The notes: generated from the letters alone by a model not told the origin. Positions 32,516 to 44,369 are shown, counted from the first letter of the stretch. The stretch: 64,000 bases of DNA from Euphorbia lathyris (GCF_963576675.1 NC_088916.1:22791501-22855500), one strand, 5' to 3'. Numbers and translations: made by a program.

Positions 32516-34789
32516 ATGTTTAGGAGTTCTTCTTCCTCTTCTGAATCTACGTCCGAGCTATTTGATTTAACCTCATCTTCCGAACCCATTTTTAGCTGGA
32601 CTTCTTCTTCCTCAGAGAATTCCTCTTCTTCTGAGGATTCCGTTAGTTGTAATTTAGCTGAGTTGCGTGACTCGGCGTGTAATAAACGTCGAACTCGTTC
32701 CGGTGAGGTACAAAACCCTCCCGTCGTCATTACCCGCTGTATTCCGGCCACCGGTTTTAGGTCATACTTAGGGATGGAGGCTTCTTCGTCAGTTCCTCCT
32801 AGGAAAAAGAGACCTCGTGCCGAGTCCACCTCATCTCGTATGAGCTCTGCGGATCTAGCGAGCCTAACGGATCGCTTTCCGTGGATTAAAAATTATGAAA
32901 CTCAACTGGCGGATGCCCATCAGCGACCAGCCTGTCCGCCATGCGGATATCTATCCGTGTATTGTAGTCATGTAGAGAGGGGATTTCGTCTACCTCTCCC
33001 AAAGATGATGGCAGATATCCTTACTTATTTTGATATCACCGCCTGTCAGTGGCACCCTAATGGCTGGTTAGATCTGGCTCTGGATTGCTACTTAGCTTCA
33101 AATCTAGGTATAGTGTGTACACCTCGCGTCTTCCGAACCTTTCATAAACCCTCTCAACAAAAGTCTGAGTCGTTTCTTACCTTTGCCAAATTTGGAGTTT
33201 CTTCGCCATTTAGTGGCAAGATGTCGAATGTCCACTCCTGGGACGAGAGGTTCTTTTATGTGAAGATCAAGGAGAATGAACCGTTAGGCTTTCCATCATA
33301 TTGGAATGCCAGACCTCTACACATGGCGGGTGACATGCGAATAATGACGGATAGCGATGAGGCTGTGGCGGATCTCATGAAGAGCGTTAAGGCGAATGTT
33401 TGGACATACGCCGATGCTTTAGACTTTATGATGAACGACATTCCCTTGATCCGCCGGGATGGAGACAAGTTCACTTACTCTAAGATTGCCCAATTTGATC
33501 AAGGTAACTTTAATTTTCTTTAAACCTTGATTATTTGATTGTTCTTCTTGGACAGGGGTGTATCTAAGGCCAATCACGCTCTTGTAGAGATGCGTAAGAA
33601 GATGAAGGAGGAGGAGGCCCGTAGGAAGACGCAGGCGATGGAGCCTCAAAAGTATGTAGGAAAACGTGTTGCGGATCCAGCAATTGATCCACCGCAGAAG
33701 AAAAAGAGATACACTGCTCCGGCCGGGCAAAAGTTGATGGCCGATGCATTGAGATCCGCCATACCTTCGTCGAACAAGGAACAGGTAAATTGCTCTAGTT
33801 GTTTTTCCTTTCTACATTTTAATTTTAGGTTTTGACCTGGTGATTATGGTGTAGATGGCGAGACCTGATTTGGGCGGTTATTGGGCCGCTAAATATGGAG
33901 ATGAGGGATCCCTGGAGAATGAGTCGGTAATCAATGATCTGGATGAAGCTCTTGGGCAATTAGGTAGGGTTCGAGAGAGTCAAATTCTAATCTCAGGAGC
34001 TGCCAACATCCAACTTGGGAAAAAGGAGCTTCTGTCCGTAAGTGCTTTCTCAACCATACGTTTGATTTTTAGGCAATTTCTTTTGGGGATAAATATCGAC
34101 TAAGCTTTTGTTTGCTTTCGTAGGCGTATACTCGCTTACGAGTTGCAGAGGCTGAGCTTCTTCAAGGGGTGGCGGATAAGGCCACCATAGAAAGGTTGGA
34201 AAAAGAAGCTGCGGAGGCGAAGGCGAATGCCGAATCAGCTCTTGCTCTTAAAGATGCTGAATCCGCCCGTAAAGATGCTGAGATTCGACAGTTGAGGGAG
34301 AAGATTGAAGCGGATGCTAAGGAGCATGAAGAAGCTTTAGCGGATGCCGAGTTTATGGCTGGAGAGCAAGCCTTCTTCTATGGTAAATGGCTTATGGCGT
34401 ACTTCCAATTGGAATATCCTGAGATCGATTTTACGGATCCGAAATTCGTTGTTCCCGATCCGAATGTAGTTGTTAAATATCGCGAAACTCCAAATGTCAA
34501 GGACTACATTCGGGATCGCGTTCAGGAATGGATGAAGGGACCTGTTGAAGAAAGCAAACCTGCCACCAACGTCCAGCTAGTGAATCTCGAGGAAGTGCCT
34601 CCAAAATCTGGTGAGGAGCTGATAACCGATGGCACCTTTCTTCTTGAGGAAACACCTTCCGTGGAAAAGGAAGTCTCCTTGGCGGGCGTATCCGAGGCTG
34701 TCGAGAAGGAAGCTTCTCAAGCAGGTGCTTCTCAAGCAGGTGCTTCTGGCGAGAAGAATGTTAAGGAGGATGCTCCTGTGGTTACTTGA
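32516..34789 (+). CDS. Antisense spliced ORF of the Gypsy element (Transposase_28-like)
   Basis: Four exons are inferred on the strand opposite to pol: up to 33503, 33556-33784, 33855-34037 and 34124-34789, each bounded by GT and AG. Exon 1 encodes an acidic Ser-rich N-terminus and a Lys/Arg-rich patch (RKKRPR). A globular domain follows (FRLPLPKMMADIL, QWHPNGW, DERFFYVKI) that resembles the 'putative gypsy type transposon' domain of plants. The last exon is a Lys/Glu/Ala coiled coil (about 34,170-34,370) with an acidic tail. The second and third introns join in phase 0. The first junction (33503/33556) is out of phase by my count, so this copy may be frameshifted. The start may be ATG 32,516 or one created by splicing 32,481 to 32,524. 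The function of such ORFs is unknown. Confidence 0.7.
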
Positions 34790-35454
34790 TGTTTTATTTT
34801 GTTTGTAAAACTTTTTTAAGTACAATTTGTTTAATCCTTATGGTAGCTATGTATTTTACCTTTACGTTTGCGTAAGTAGATATATAAGCGTCTAGGATTT
34901 ATTTTGGAGTAGATGGCCAGCCATACTCCATTGTGCGAACCTTTGTGAAGGTGTGAAGCTGTTTTATTCCCTTAGAGGAAGTAAAACTGCCTTCAGGGAT
35001 CATCTTGCGACCTATCTTTGAGGTGAAGTGATTCGCCTAGAGGACTTTGTGGACCCTTCTTCGGGAAGGGAGTAAGAGAGTGTAAAGACCTTGCGTCCAA
35101 GGATCGTTTTAACTCTATCTCGAATGGGGATCCTCTAGAGATGGATCCGCCCATGAGATTTGTTCTCCTATCTTTGAGGAGAAAACGTAGCTATGAGATA
35201 GCAGTACTTTTTTTTTTAATGTGGAGAGCGTTGGATGCCCCCCTTCTTTTTAAGACTGGAATATTGATATTGCTGCAATAAAAACTTTAAAAAGAACATG
35301 GATAATAGAACAATTGATGTTTATTGATAGGAGAAATGCTTTATTACAGCAAGCAGATCTTACATGTGAGCCTCGTTAAAACCTTTAATAAGAAAAACCT
35401 CATGGGAAAAAAGCTTACTAAAGGAAAAAGAATACTCAAGACCATATGTACACT
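34790..35454. other. Gap between antisense ORF and pol end
   Basis: The 3' ends of the antisense ORF (plus) and of Gypsy pol (minus) face each other across this stretch. It holds no coding frame. Short phrases such as 'gaggaagtaaaactgcc' and 'gatccgcc' repeat loosely. Confidence 0.5.
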
Positions 35455-36591
35455 TCATTTTCTGACAAAATATTTGCGGAGATTTTGGATGTTCCACGTG
35501 CGTGGCAATGTGTTCCCCTCCATGTCTTGAATCTTAAATGTGGCGAACCCAATCTTGTCCACTATTTGGTATGGACCCGTCCAGGTGAGCCCTAGCTTGC
35601 CCTTTCCTTCTCGAGACTGGATTTTGTCGGCTTTGCGGAGCACGAGATCTCCCACATTCAATTCTACAAGTTTGGCATTTTTGTCATGATAAGCGGCGAT
35701 CCGCTGCTTGTATGCCGCCATACGTACATAAGCCTTGTCTCTTCGATCTTCCACTTGATCAAGACTTTCTTTTAATCTGCGGCTGTTTTCTTCCTCGCAA
35801 TAGAATGCAACTCTATCACTTGGGACCAGTATTTCAACTGGGATTACAACTTCTACACCATGAGAGAGGGCGAATGGTGTTTCTCCTGTGGCCGTTCTAG
35901 GAGTGGTGCGATACGCCCATAAGACGCTCGTCAACTGGTCCGCCCATTTCTTATCATGCTCCCCTAATCTCTTCTTTATTCCTTTTACGATCGTCCGATT
36001 CGTAACTTCAGTCATACCGTTGGATTGAGGATAATTAAACGGAGGCGAATCTGTTCAAAATGCCCAATTTCTCACAGAAAGTTTTGAACTCGCCGCAGTT
36101 GAACTGCGTTCCATTATCAGTGATGATTGTGTGAGGTACGCCATATCTTCCCACGATATTGTCTTTAACAAATTCCACCATTCATTCAGCAGTGATGGAG
36201 GAGACAGCTTCGGCTTCTACCCACTTGGTGAAGTGATCTACTGCCACTACCACATACCTTCTTTGTCTACGAGTAGGAGGAAATGGTCCAACGATGTCAA
36301 TTCCCCAGAGGGCAAAGGGTCGCCCTTCAATGATGGGCCTCTAGAGATGTTTGGCAGTGTGTGATTCATTCGCATGAATCTGACAACTATGGCAAGATTC
36401 CACCAATTTTTGTGCATCAAGCTCGGCAGTGGGCCAATAAAATCCTGCTAACCTGGATTTCTTTAAGATGGAGGCGGAGGCCTCATGGGCCCCACATGAT
36501 CCCTCATGCAGCTCCTTGAGGACTTGTTGTCCCTCTTCTGGTAGAATACATTTTAACCAAGGATGGCTAAAAGACTTTCTGTAGAGGTAAT
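35455..36591 (-). pseudogene. Ty3-Gypsy integrase, C-terminal part of pol, degenerate
   Basis: Reading down from 36,591: an H2C2 zinc-binding domain (HEGSCGAH, later CHSC), then the core with VDHFTKWVEAE and TDNGTQF, then PQSNGMTEV containing the last catalytic Glu. The C-terminus ends at 35,455 (TWNIQNLRKYF) with no chromodomain, as expected for the Tat lineage. Three lesions are visible: TAG near 36,345 (CAG or similar expected), TGA near 36,182 (CGA expected) and a one-base insertion near 36,032. The 186-codon frame 36,015-35,455 after these is open. Not functional. The N-terminal part is cut off by Copia-B. Confidence 0.85.
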
Positions 36592-38000
36592 TGTTGGTCC
36601 CTGGTAATTAGTTCCAAGGGGGGGTTAGGAACTAATATAACTTTTTCGCATTTTAATTAAGTTGACTGGAAGTTATTTTGAGAGTTTATTAACTCACCTT
36701 TTTGGTCAGCTTGGTGAGATATGTTTGAAGACAGCTTTAGTCAGATGTTGACTAAAGTTGTTTTCTTGTGAGTTGAGAATTGACACTCTTGGAGGTCAAC
36801 TTCTTAACTCAGCACCACTTATTTACTCAAGGTCAGCTTAGGCAATTTATATGCTAAGTAAATATAGCAAACAACACATACAATATAAAAGAGAGTTCAG
36901 AGATTACTCAGTATCACTTATCCTGGTTCGGCCTCTCTGCCTACGTCCAGTCCCCAGAGTCCTCCGGGCTTTTTGAATCCAATACTGAGCTCTTTAACGG
37001 TAGAGCACAAACCAATTACAAGGCAGTTGAATATGCAAGAGTACCTTCCTCTATTCGTCTACTCAACTCCTACTAAGTGCTACAACCCAGCACCTAGATT
37101 TCTCTACCACTGAATGCTTACAACCAAGCACTCAGCTTAACACTCTCAATATTCCTATTGATCACAGACTTGTTCTTTTTATGCTAAAGAACACTTTAGA
37201 TGATTATACAACAATCAATCTAGCATTTACACAGAGAATAGAAAAGTGGGTGTAAGATCTTTTTGTATCTGAGTGCTTTCAGAATTTTCTCTCTTTGTAT
37301 TTTCTTTTGATGCTTCAGTGATGATCCAAGGTTCTTCATTGTCCTTTTATAGAAGGAAATTGCAGATTTGGATCCTTTGAATTGTTGTTACCGTTAACAC
37401 CAAAACAGCTCTTTTGGGGAACAATTTCTGGTTAGTCTTCAGACTGCTCCGCCATTCCCTTTCACTGTTTTCTTCAGGCGTCAGGTTTGTCTTCTTGCGT
37501 CTGGCTTGTCTTTTTGTGCCAGTTGTTTACCAATAATCCAGCGTCCCATGACTCTTGGAATTAGTCTTTTAGGTGTCTTCGAGGTTCCAATTATTGGTGC
37601 AGAAGATTGGCAGACTTTGTCCTTTAGTGAACAGATCCTTCATGCTGTCCTGACTGATATTCAGCTTTCTTCGTAATCTTCGGATGTTCGACTTCTAAGC
37701 TGAGTGCATACTTGGTCAGCTCCGTTCTGTGTAACCGCTTCTGAAGAAATCTTCAACTTTAGTCAGCTTCGTTTTGCTTCTGAGTTTTACTCCACTCAGC
37801 TTCCATTCTGTCATGCTGAGTTGCTTTCCACTCAGCTTTGCTTATGCTGACTTTTGTCCTGTCTTTTACTTTGTATATATTTTTGCACTCAATATTGAAC
37901 AAACTCATTAGTACAATTAAATCAAAGCATTTAAATTTAATTGCCTCTTAATCATGGATGATTTTGTCAAATCAAAATTTTGTGGAAAGGTGTTTCAACA
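36592..38000 (-). repeat. 3' LTR of Copia-B
   Basis: 1,409 bp with TG...CA ends, starting TGTTGGTCCCTGGTAATTAG. Its first 440 bp match the partial 5' LTR at 63,561-64,000 with about six differences, all transitions. A TATA-like TATAAAA (minus strand) is at 37,345-37,351. The left flank is GTAAT (36587-36591), the expected 5-bp target duplication, whose partner is outside the window. Confidence 0.9.
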
Positions 38001-38014
38001 AACTCCCCCATTTT
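38001..38014 (-). other. Polypurine tract of Copia-B
   Basis: Minus strand AAAATGGGGGAGTT directly adjoining the 3' LTR; the same sequence adjoins the Copia-A 3' LTR at 49,776-49,789. Confidence 0.85.
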
Positions 38015-38431
38015 GATGTTGGCAAAATACATAATTATGGAACTCAGTTATAAGTTACCCCATGATTGATATTTTTGGAATGACTCCCCCGTAAGGGTTG
38101 CACATATTGTCTTAACTTAGTTCTAAACCTTCCATTGTTTAATTGAATTAGTTTTAAGACATTTGTGTATACTGACTTGGTTTTAGATTTGAGCTTGTCT
38201 GGATTAAAGTCAGTTTTTCAAAAATATTAGAAGTATGTTGTTTCTCAGTTTATTGCATAAGTTGTTTTGGTGTTAATGCATACTGAGTGTTTTTAACTTC
38301 TTGATTTGTTTGTTCAAAATTTAGTCAGGTCGGGAAGGAAATTAATACTTATAATATATTGACCTTTTAAATTCAAAACACAAATTCAAAAACACATATA
38401 TTTAAAGACAGGATATAAAGCTAAGTCCTAG
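38015..38431. other. Copia-B 3' untranslated stretch
   Basis: Lies between the CACTA insertion and the polypurine tract. It is non-coding, with loosely repeated 'ttagttt' and 'actgag' phrases typical of this element's internal 3' region. Confidence 0.6.
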
Positions 38432-38890
38432 CACTACAACAAATGGACACTTGTGCCACGGTTAAAATCGTGGCACAAGTTTAAAATTTTCGTGGCTACA
38501 CTACATAGCCACGGAAATTCTTCCGTGGCACAAGTGATCGTGGCTAACTAGTTGCCACGGAAAAATAATGGTCGTGGCATAAATGAGTTCTTATGCCACA
38601 GGAACATCCGTTGCTAATCACATCATTTTGCCACGGATAAACTCGTGGCAAGAATAAAATACATGTGGCAAGTAATAGCAACCCGTGGCAATCAACCCAA
38701 CATAGCCACGAGCAAAACCGTGGCAAAAGTAAAATAATTATGGCTAGAAATCTTGTTTAGCCACGAGCATAACCGTGGCAAAATAGAACCTCTAGCTAGA
38801 AATTTTGTTTAGCCACAAGCATAACTGTGGCAAAAATAGATTCATTGTGGCTGTAAAGATTTTCTAGCCACGAGCATCATCGAGGCAAAC
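38432..38890. repeat. Left subterminal repeat array of the CACTA element
   Basis: About twenty copies of CGTGGCA/TGCCACG or close variants in both orientations, such as 'agccacgagca' and 'aaccgtggcaaaa'. In CACTA elements such subterminal motifs bind the transposase. Confidence 0.85.
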
Positions 38891-40340
38891 ATAATCAGTG
38901 ATAATTTATTTTTAATTTATTATTATTATTATATGATCTTTTGAATGGATGAAGCTCATTAAAATCAATATGAAGGTGAACAAAGGCTCAAATTTCAACC
39001 AATCTTCTCAAAAATAATATTTATTAATTAAACATGAATCTTTCTAGCTATCATCCATCCAATAAAAATCCCAACAGAAAAAGAAATCTATCAAAAGTAT
39101 CCAATATAAATTTTTCCCCATCAGTACCATACAAATAATAATAGAAAAAATCATAAGAAAAAATGAGATTCGCAGCAAGCTTCCAAAGATTGGAGTTACC
39201 CCACTCGTAGTTGAAGAAACCAAATGGTTTAATTCACCAACTGTTACAAAATCAACAATCAAAGTTAAGACAATATTTATATATATTAATATTACCAACG
39301 CAATTCAATAACTGCATATGCCACCAAATCACTTACAGGCTGACTAGTTAAATTTAACCACAGATATTACACTAGATTAGAGTATATTTTAATTCCAAAT
39401 AAATTAAAAGGTTAGCAACCTCAACAAAAATGACTCATATAAAATCCAACAAGTCAGCTACCTCAACTACAGAGTTTGTTTCCTCAACTAACAAAATCCT
39501 ACGTGCACTCTGTAATTTTAAAGTAAAAAATAGCATGAACATGAACGACAACGATAACATAGAAATGCAAGGATAAACTTTGATCCAAAGGCTCAAAAGC
39601 AGTCCTAAAGAGTAAGATGTAAACATTGTCAATTGAGAAATACAAGAAGCCTCCTATTTAATGAGTAACATAAAAACCAAAGCTTGTTTCCACTATGCAA
39701 AGCCATGCTGGACCATATGTGGAGTCAAATTCCTGCAACATTACATGCACAAAAAAATGTATAAATCAAACTATGTATTCCGACATCTGGAACTAGTTCT
39801 GTAAACAGAATTGGGTTACTAGTTCCATTACAGAACTGGTTTCCATTACTGTAAACATCACCGGTTCTAATTCTGTATCCAGTTAGAATGGAAACAAAAC
39901 TACCAGTAGAACTGGAATCAGTTCTGTATAGAGAACTGGGTTACCAATGTTATATCTATTCAATTTGCTCGATGGAATGTCTCGAGAGCAACCAATTATT
40001 TTATTGTGATATTTTTGTTTGTGTACGGATAAACGTAAGCATAAATTTGTTCTAAAAATTACATATAGAAGGATAATTGCATCAGATAAATGGTTAAATG
40101 TCTTTATAATTAGCTAATATGAGATATTTAGCCTATTTATTTATGTTTAGTGCTTGCTAGCTATAGTAATAAAGCCATTACATACCAATAACACAAATTG
40201 ATGAATGATAAGGCTTTACATTCCATTGGTCAACTTAGTATATAACAACATATATGCAAACAACTTTTTATCTAGAGATAGGAAGGTTGTATGCTGTATG
40301 TGCTATTTGACATGATTAGATTGCATTGAGAAGTACTAAC
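38891..40340. other. CACTA interior, left part
   Basis: AT-rich with no exon I can identify. 39,785-39,965 repeats 'agttctgtaaacagaactggg' in several orientations; a related patch is at 41,075-41,135. Confidence 0.4.
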
Positions 40341-40425
40341 CTTTAATTCCTTCTCAAGTTTCCGTGCAAGAGCTAAAAGTAATATTGATTTGCAAGAGCC
40401 TAGTGGTCCTAAGATCAAAGTCATC
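40341..40425 (-). pseudogene. Captured exon of a PDR-type ABCG transporter
   Basis: An 85-bp exon bounded by TTTTACAG and GTTAGT on the minus strand translates as MTLILGPLGSCKS followed by ILLLALARKLEKELK. This aligns with the Walker A exon of pleiotropic-drug-resistance ABCG transporters (family pattern M-T-L-L-L-G-P-P-G/S-S-G-K-T-T-L). The essential Gly-Lys-Thr is altered to Cys-Lys-Ser, so the nucleotide site is damaged. Neighbouring PDR exons are not recognisable, so only a fragment was taken up. Confidence 0.75.
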
Positions 40426-42336
40426 CTGTAAAAGTCCAAACCAAATTTAATAAAGCATAATTGATTTTAAAACTAGTAAATTATCATGGAGCAACAAATA
40501 AAGCAATAATGGGCGAGTTTAAATGACAAATTTAAAATGCATAATTGAAATTTTACATGTTTAAAGAAACAACCATGGTAATTGAACTCCACTATGTATC
40601 CAATCACTTTATTAAGGTAACAAAAGTTACAACAACAACAATTAAATAATTGAAATTTCAATAGTCATATTTAATGGTTGAATCAGACTTGTACTTGTCT
40701 TAACATCCAAACTTGAAAATCTATAAATGACAGATTACACATGTAAGATCATAGTGAAGGGGCTTTCATAAGACAGTTTTGTATAAAAAATTCTACATAC
40801 TCTGTTATGAGAAGGTCTAGTTGCAGTCGATCAATTTGAGCTGATCCAAGATGTCTATCTGGGCTCATATTATAGTCTCATCTGTACACCATAGAAGAGT
40901 CCCCCACTTTTGCATAAAACAATGCAGGTCCAAGAACCTAGAAAACAAAATGAAAGTGCAAAAAGGTTCAAATATAAACATAAGAAAAGACCATTAAGAA
41001 ACATGATTTAAATTGTCTAAAAGGTTATGATTTAAGTTACAACGACGAACTTGAAACCAAACCTCTTTCAGAACTGGAAACATATTCTGTAATAGAAGTG
41101 GTAACCCAGTTTCGTTTACAGAACTGGTAAGAACCGAGGATTGGTGCAAGTGTTCCGGGTAATTTGTCTCAAAGGGATCACCATGCACTATGACAGCAAC
41201 ACAATAATAAGCAAAGTCATAACAACAATGTCACATTCATGGATTGAACAAGACTATATTGTTCTGTTAAAAAAAAAACGAGTATACTGTTATTTCATGA
41301 ATTAAACAAGAGTACACTATTCTGTTCAAAAAACAAAAACCAGAATATATTGTTATCTTCGAAGTTTAGCATTTTTTTTTTGTAAATTATAGTGATTAAT
41401 CTTTCATCTCAACAATAAGCAAGATATGACACTCATTTTCAATTTATTCCCACCTTGATCCTAGTCAACATGAACTATGACAGCAACACAACAATAAGAA
41501 AAGTCACAACCACACTGTTTTCACGAATTGAGTCTTTTAAAATCTTGACTAAGGTAACAAATGACAGAGGAGGCAAATTTTAAAAATATTTTCAGTAAAA
41601 GAGCCTATGAGTCCGAAGACTCAAGGCACTATTCCTTGGTTTATACACATATTTGCAGTTCTCTGTTATTCAATCATTAATGGCATATGATATTATTGAT
41701 TTTAACAGAAACAACATATTCCTTCTTACCTCAGTAGTACACCATATTGCACAAATTAACCAAGATAAAATTGTTAACTCCAAGGGGAAACTCATATAAT
41801 ATTTAGCTAAAAATGTTAATAGATGAATATGATACAAAAAAATAATATGTAGGACAATAAGCCAGCAAGGGAAAACCAGATGATTGATAAGAAGAACATG
41901 GAGATCAACCAAATAACTATAACATCTCCAGCAAATGAACACCAAGAAATTTCTACTCTAATCAATAGGAATTGTTAATGCTAATACCATTAAGAAACAA
42001 TTGATTACAATACTGTCAAGGCATAAGCCCAATAACATATAAAACAACCAGAAATAGAAAAGTTCTATAATGATTTAGATCCATTGCATCTTATTTCTTA
42101 ATATCAATTATCTTTTCATGTAAATGTATGTTCTTTTTTTCCCTTTTCTTTGGCTTTTGGATTAAATGGTTACTTGACATTATACCAGATCCACAATAGA
42201 CATTAGTTAGAGAAATAAAAGGTGAAACTAAAAAAAGGACCAAGCACATATGAATCCTTTAGGAACTTGTGTTCCATAGAAATTAAGAAGCAAAGTCATT
42301 GTAATAGGAATCTCAATAGTAATGCACAGAAACTAC
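40426..42336. other. CACTA interior, middle part
   Basis: AT-rich and intron-like. On the minus strand about 40,867-40,807, an in-frame stretch (MSPDRHLGSAQIDRLQ) ends before a GTATGT donor and might be another captured exon; I cannot identify it. The rest holds no recognisable coding sequence. Confidence 0.35.
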
Positions 42337-42422
42337 CTTAATCATATTGTAAAGGCAAATAACATCTTCCATATCCATAAAACCAAACATGCCACTGCAG
42401 CAAAGGTTCTTCGGAGGAAAAC
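42337..42422 (-). pseudogene. Exon-like block of unknown origin in the CACTA element
   Basis: An 86-bp open block is bounded by AAACAG and by AAG/GTAGTT on the minus strand. It reads FPPKNLCCSGMFGFMDMEDV and then ICLYNMIK. Splice-site context and length suggest a captured internal exon. I do not recognise the protein. Confidence 0.45.
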
Positions 42423-42499
42423 CTGTTTGAATATTCCACAAATCATCCAATAAAAAGAATAAAAGGAATAGACGAAATATGCACCAAATCACCCATTTG

Positions 42500-42860
42500 C
42501 CGTTCTTCACCGCGAAAGCGATAACAACCCGAATAGAATGGCTTTGACATACCTAATGGTTTGAGCAACAGCATATGGAAAACAAAGAAAAAGCCCCGAA
42601 GAACGGGCATTCAGCCCTTCCTATGTTTATGTTTAAAAAACTTGAAGCTACCTATTCGAATCGGGGGCGTTGGTCGTGGAAGACCATTTCTAAAGAGTTG
42701 TTCTTTCGAAAAGTCTCTTAATCTACTTAGCCTTAATGCAGTTAGCAGCTTCCTGTTCTATAGGATAACATGGGACTAGAGCTTTTCAAATCCTTTTTCA
42801 AAGCGGCTCACTATTGATTGCACGGGATCTTCCTTTTCTTTATGAATTCCTAAAGGAATG
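42500..42860. other. Block of different composition in the CACTA element
   Basis: The wording here ('ccccgaagaacgggcattc', 'aatcgggggcgttggtcg', 'gcacgggatcttcc') differs from the AT-rich surroundings. It resembles plant mitochondrial intergenic DNA to my eye. No gene is recognised; organelle origin is a guess. Confidence 0.25.
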
Positions 42861-43050
42861 AGCTAATTGTTAGAATATTAAGCAGCTTATGTTCTTTATT
42901 GCAGTTATCCTCCTGCAGTTAGTTTGTTTAATGCAGTTCTTGTCTTTCTTGTAGTTAGCTTCCTTAATGTCTTAGTACGACGTTAGGGCGTAGCAAACAA
43001 CCAAAAAAAAACGAGTAAAGTTTTTACACAAAACATCACGGAACTGGTAC

Positions 43051-43310
43051 CTGAGAGTTACGGAGACGCCGAGACACGGATCCGCTCGTCTCCGGCTACC
43101 CCTGTCGTCGGCGGAGCTGCCGCCACGGTGGACCGAGGTGAATGGTAAAGGGGCGAGCGGGGAATGACGAAGCGGACTTGGCGGAGGGACGTGCAGGCGC
43201 GGTGAAGAACGGCGGCCGGTCAGATGACTGCTGCTCTTCTTCTTGTTAACGGCAGAAATTTGAGAGAGAAGAGAAAGGAGGCGGTGTGAATGGGGGTTAG
43301 AATTCAACCC
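43051..43310 (-). pseudogene. Probable captured first exon in the CACTA element
   Basis: A GC-rich block (contrast with the AT-rich neighbourhood) reads from an ATG at 43,307 through a Ser/Pro/Arg/His-rich stretch to CAG/GTACCAG at 43,051. It is preceded by pyrimidine-rich leader-like sequence. This looks like the 5' exon of a plant gene picked up by the transposon. The donor gene is unknown. Confidence 0.45.
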
Positions 43311-43525
43311 TAATCCGTAATGTGAGAGCTTATCTCACTGTTTCTTTATTATTCCGAATTGAACCCCCTAATTATTCAATCCTATGCACAGTGATCCAAC
43401 CTTTTAAAGTTAAATTCAATTATACCCTTTTCCTATCACAATTGCCACCCTTCTACTTATCTAAGCTTCAATTTAACCCATTCCCTTTAATAATTGATAA
43501 ATAATTTAGTTAGTTAATTTATAAT

Positions 43526-43957
43526 GGGATAACGTACCAAAACAGGCCTAAGGTTTACGTTCAAAATAGTATCAATATAGGCTTAACGTTTACGACATAA
43601 TATCAATTTAGGCTTAACGTTTACAATATAGCATCAATTTAAGCTTAACGTACAAAATTGCACCAATATAGCCTTAACGTTTACAAAATAATATGAATTT
43701 AAGTTTAACGTTTTACAAAATATATACAATTTAAGCTAAACGTTATAATTAAATTAATCATATTATTATTTTATAAACGTTAAGCCTATATTGATGCTAT
43801 TTTGTACGTGAAGCCTAAATTGATGCTATATTGTAAACGTTAAGCCTAAATTGATATTATATTGTAAACGTTAAGCCTATATTGGTACTATTTTGAACGT
43901 TAAGCCTAAATTGGTACTTCCCCAAAAACCTTAGACCTATTTTGGTACCTTATCCTA
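43526..43957. mobile_element. Fold-back element nested in the CACTA element
   Basis: Long inverted arms built from four or five tandem copies of a unit of about 33 bp, 'acgttaagcctaaattgatactatattgtaa'. TTTATAAT flanks both sides (43518-43525, 43958-43965), fitting an 8- or 9-bp duplication. A partial relative lies at 9,832-9,950. Confidence 0.75.
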
Positions 43958-44369
43958 TTTATAATTCATATCAGATTATTTTAGTTCAATTAAGGCATTT
44001 AGGTTATTTTAGTTCAAATTTGCGAAAATTCTCACTGAAATTAGATTCGCAAGACATATCACCATTACGCATCATTAAAAGCATACATTCATAAGCATAA
44101 ACATTACATATATCTAATTTTTGTGAAATTGGCTTGAGCTTTTTGGAATAAGGGTTTTGTCTAAGCTTTTGAAATTTGATTTTCAAATTGGGAATGAAAA
44201 TTGGGAAAACTTAACAATTGGGGGAAGGACAACTTGGCGGTACTCCAAATTTTTTAGGGTAATTATTTAAAGTTAATAGTGAGAATTAAATGTATTATTA
44301 ATATTATAGTTAAATAAAATAGTGAGAATAGTAAGTGAAAATTTTGCTACATAATAAATTATTGTTTGC

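Larger units (their letters stand above)
31741..36591 (-). mobile_element. 3' part of a Tat/Retand-type Ty3-Gypsy element, broken by Copia-B
   Basis: In minus orientation the visible order is integrase, a non-coding gap, an antisense spliced ORF, polypurine tract and 3' LTR. An extra ORF antisense to gag-pol between pol and the 3' LTR is a known feature of the Tat lineage (Retand type). The element is interrupted at 36,591, within the integrase zinc-finger region, by Copia-B. Its gag, protease, reverse transcriptase and 5' LTR must lie beyond 64,000. Confidence 0.8.

Noticed and set aside
32281..32523. 80-codon plus-strand frame upstream of the antisense ORF
   Set aside because: It has no motif and low-complexity Ser/Phe content, and lies in the probable leader next to the LTR.
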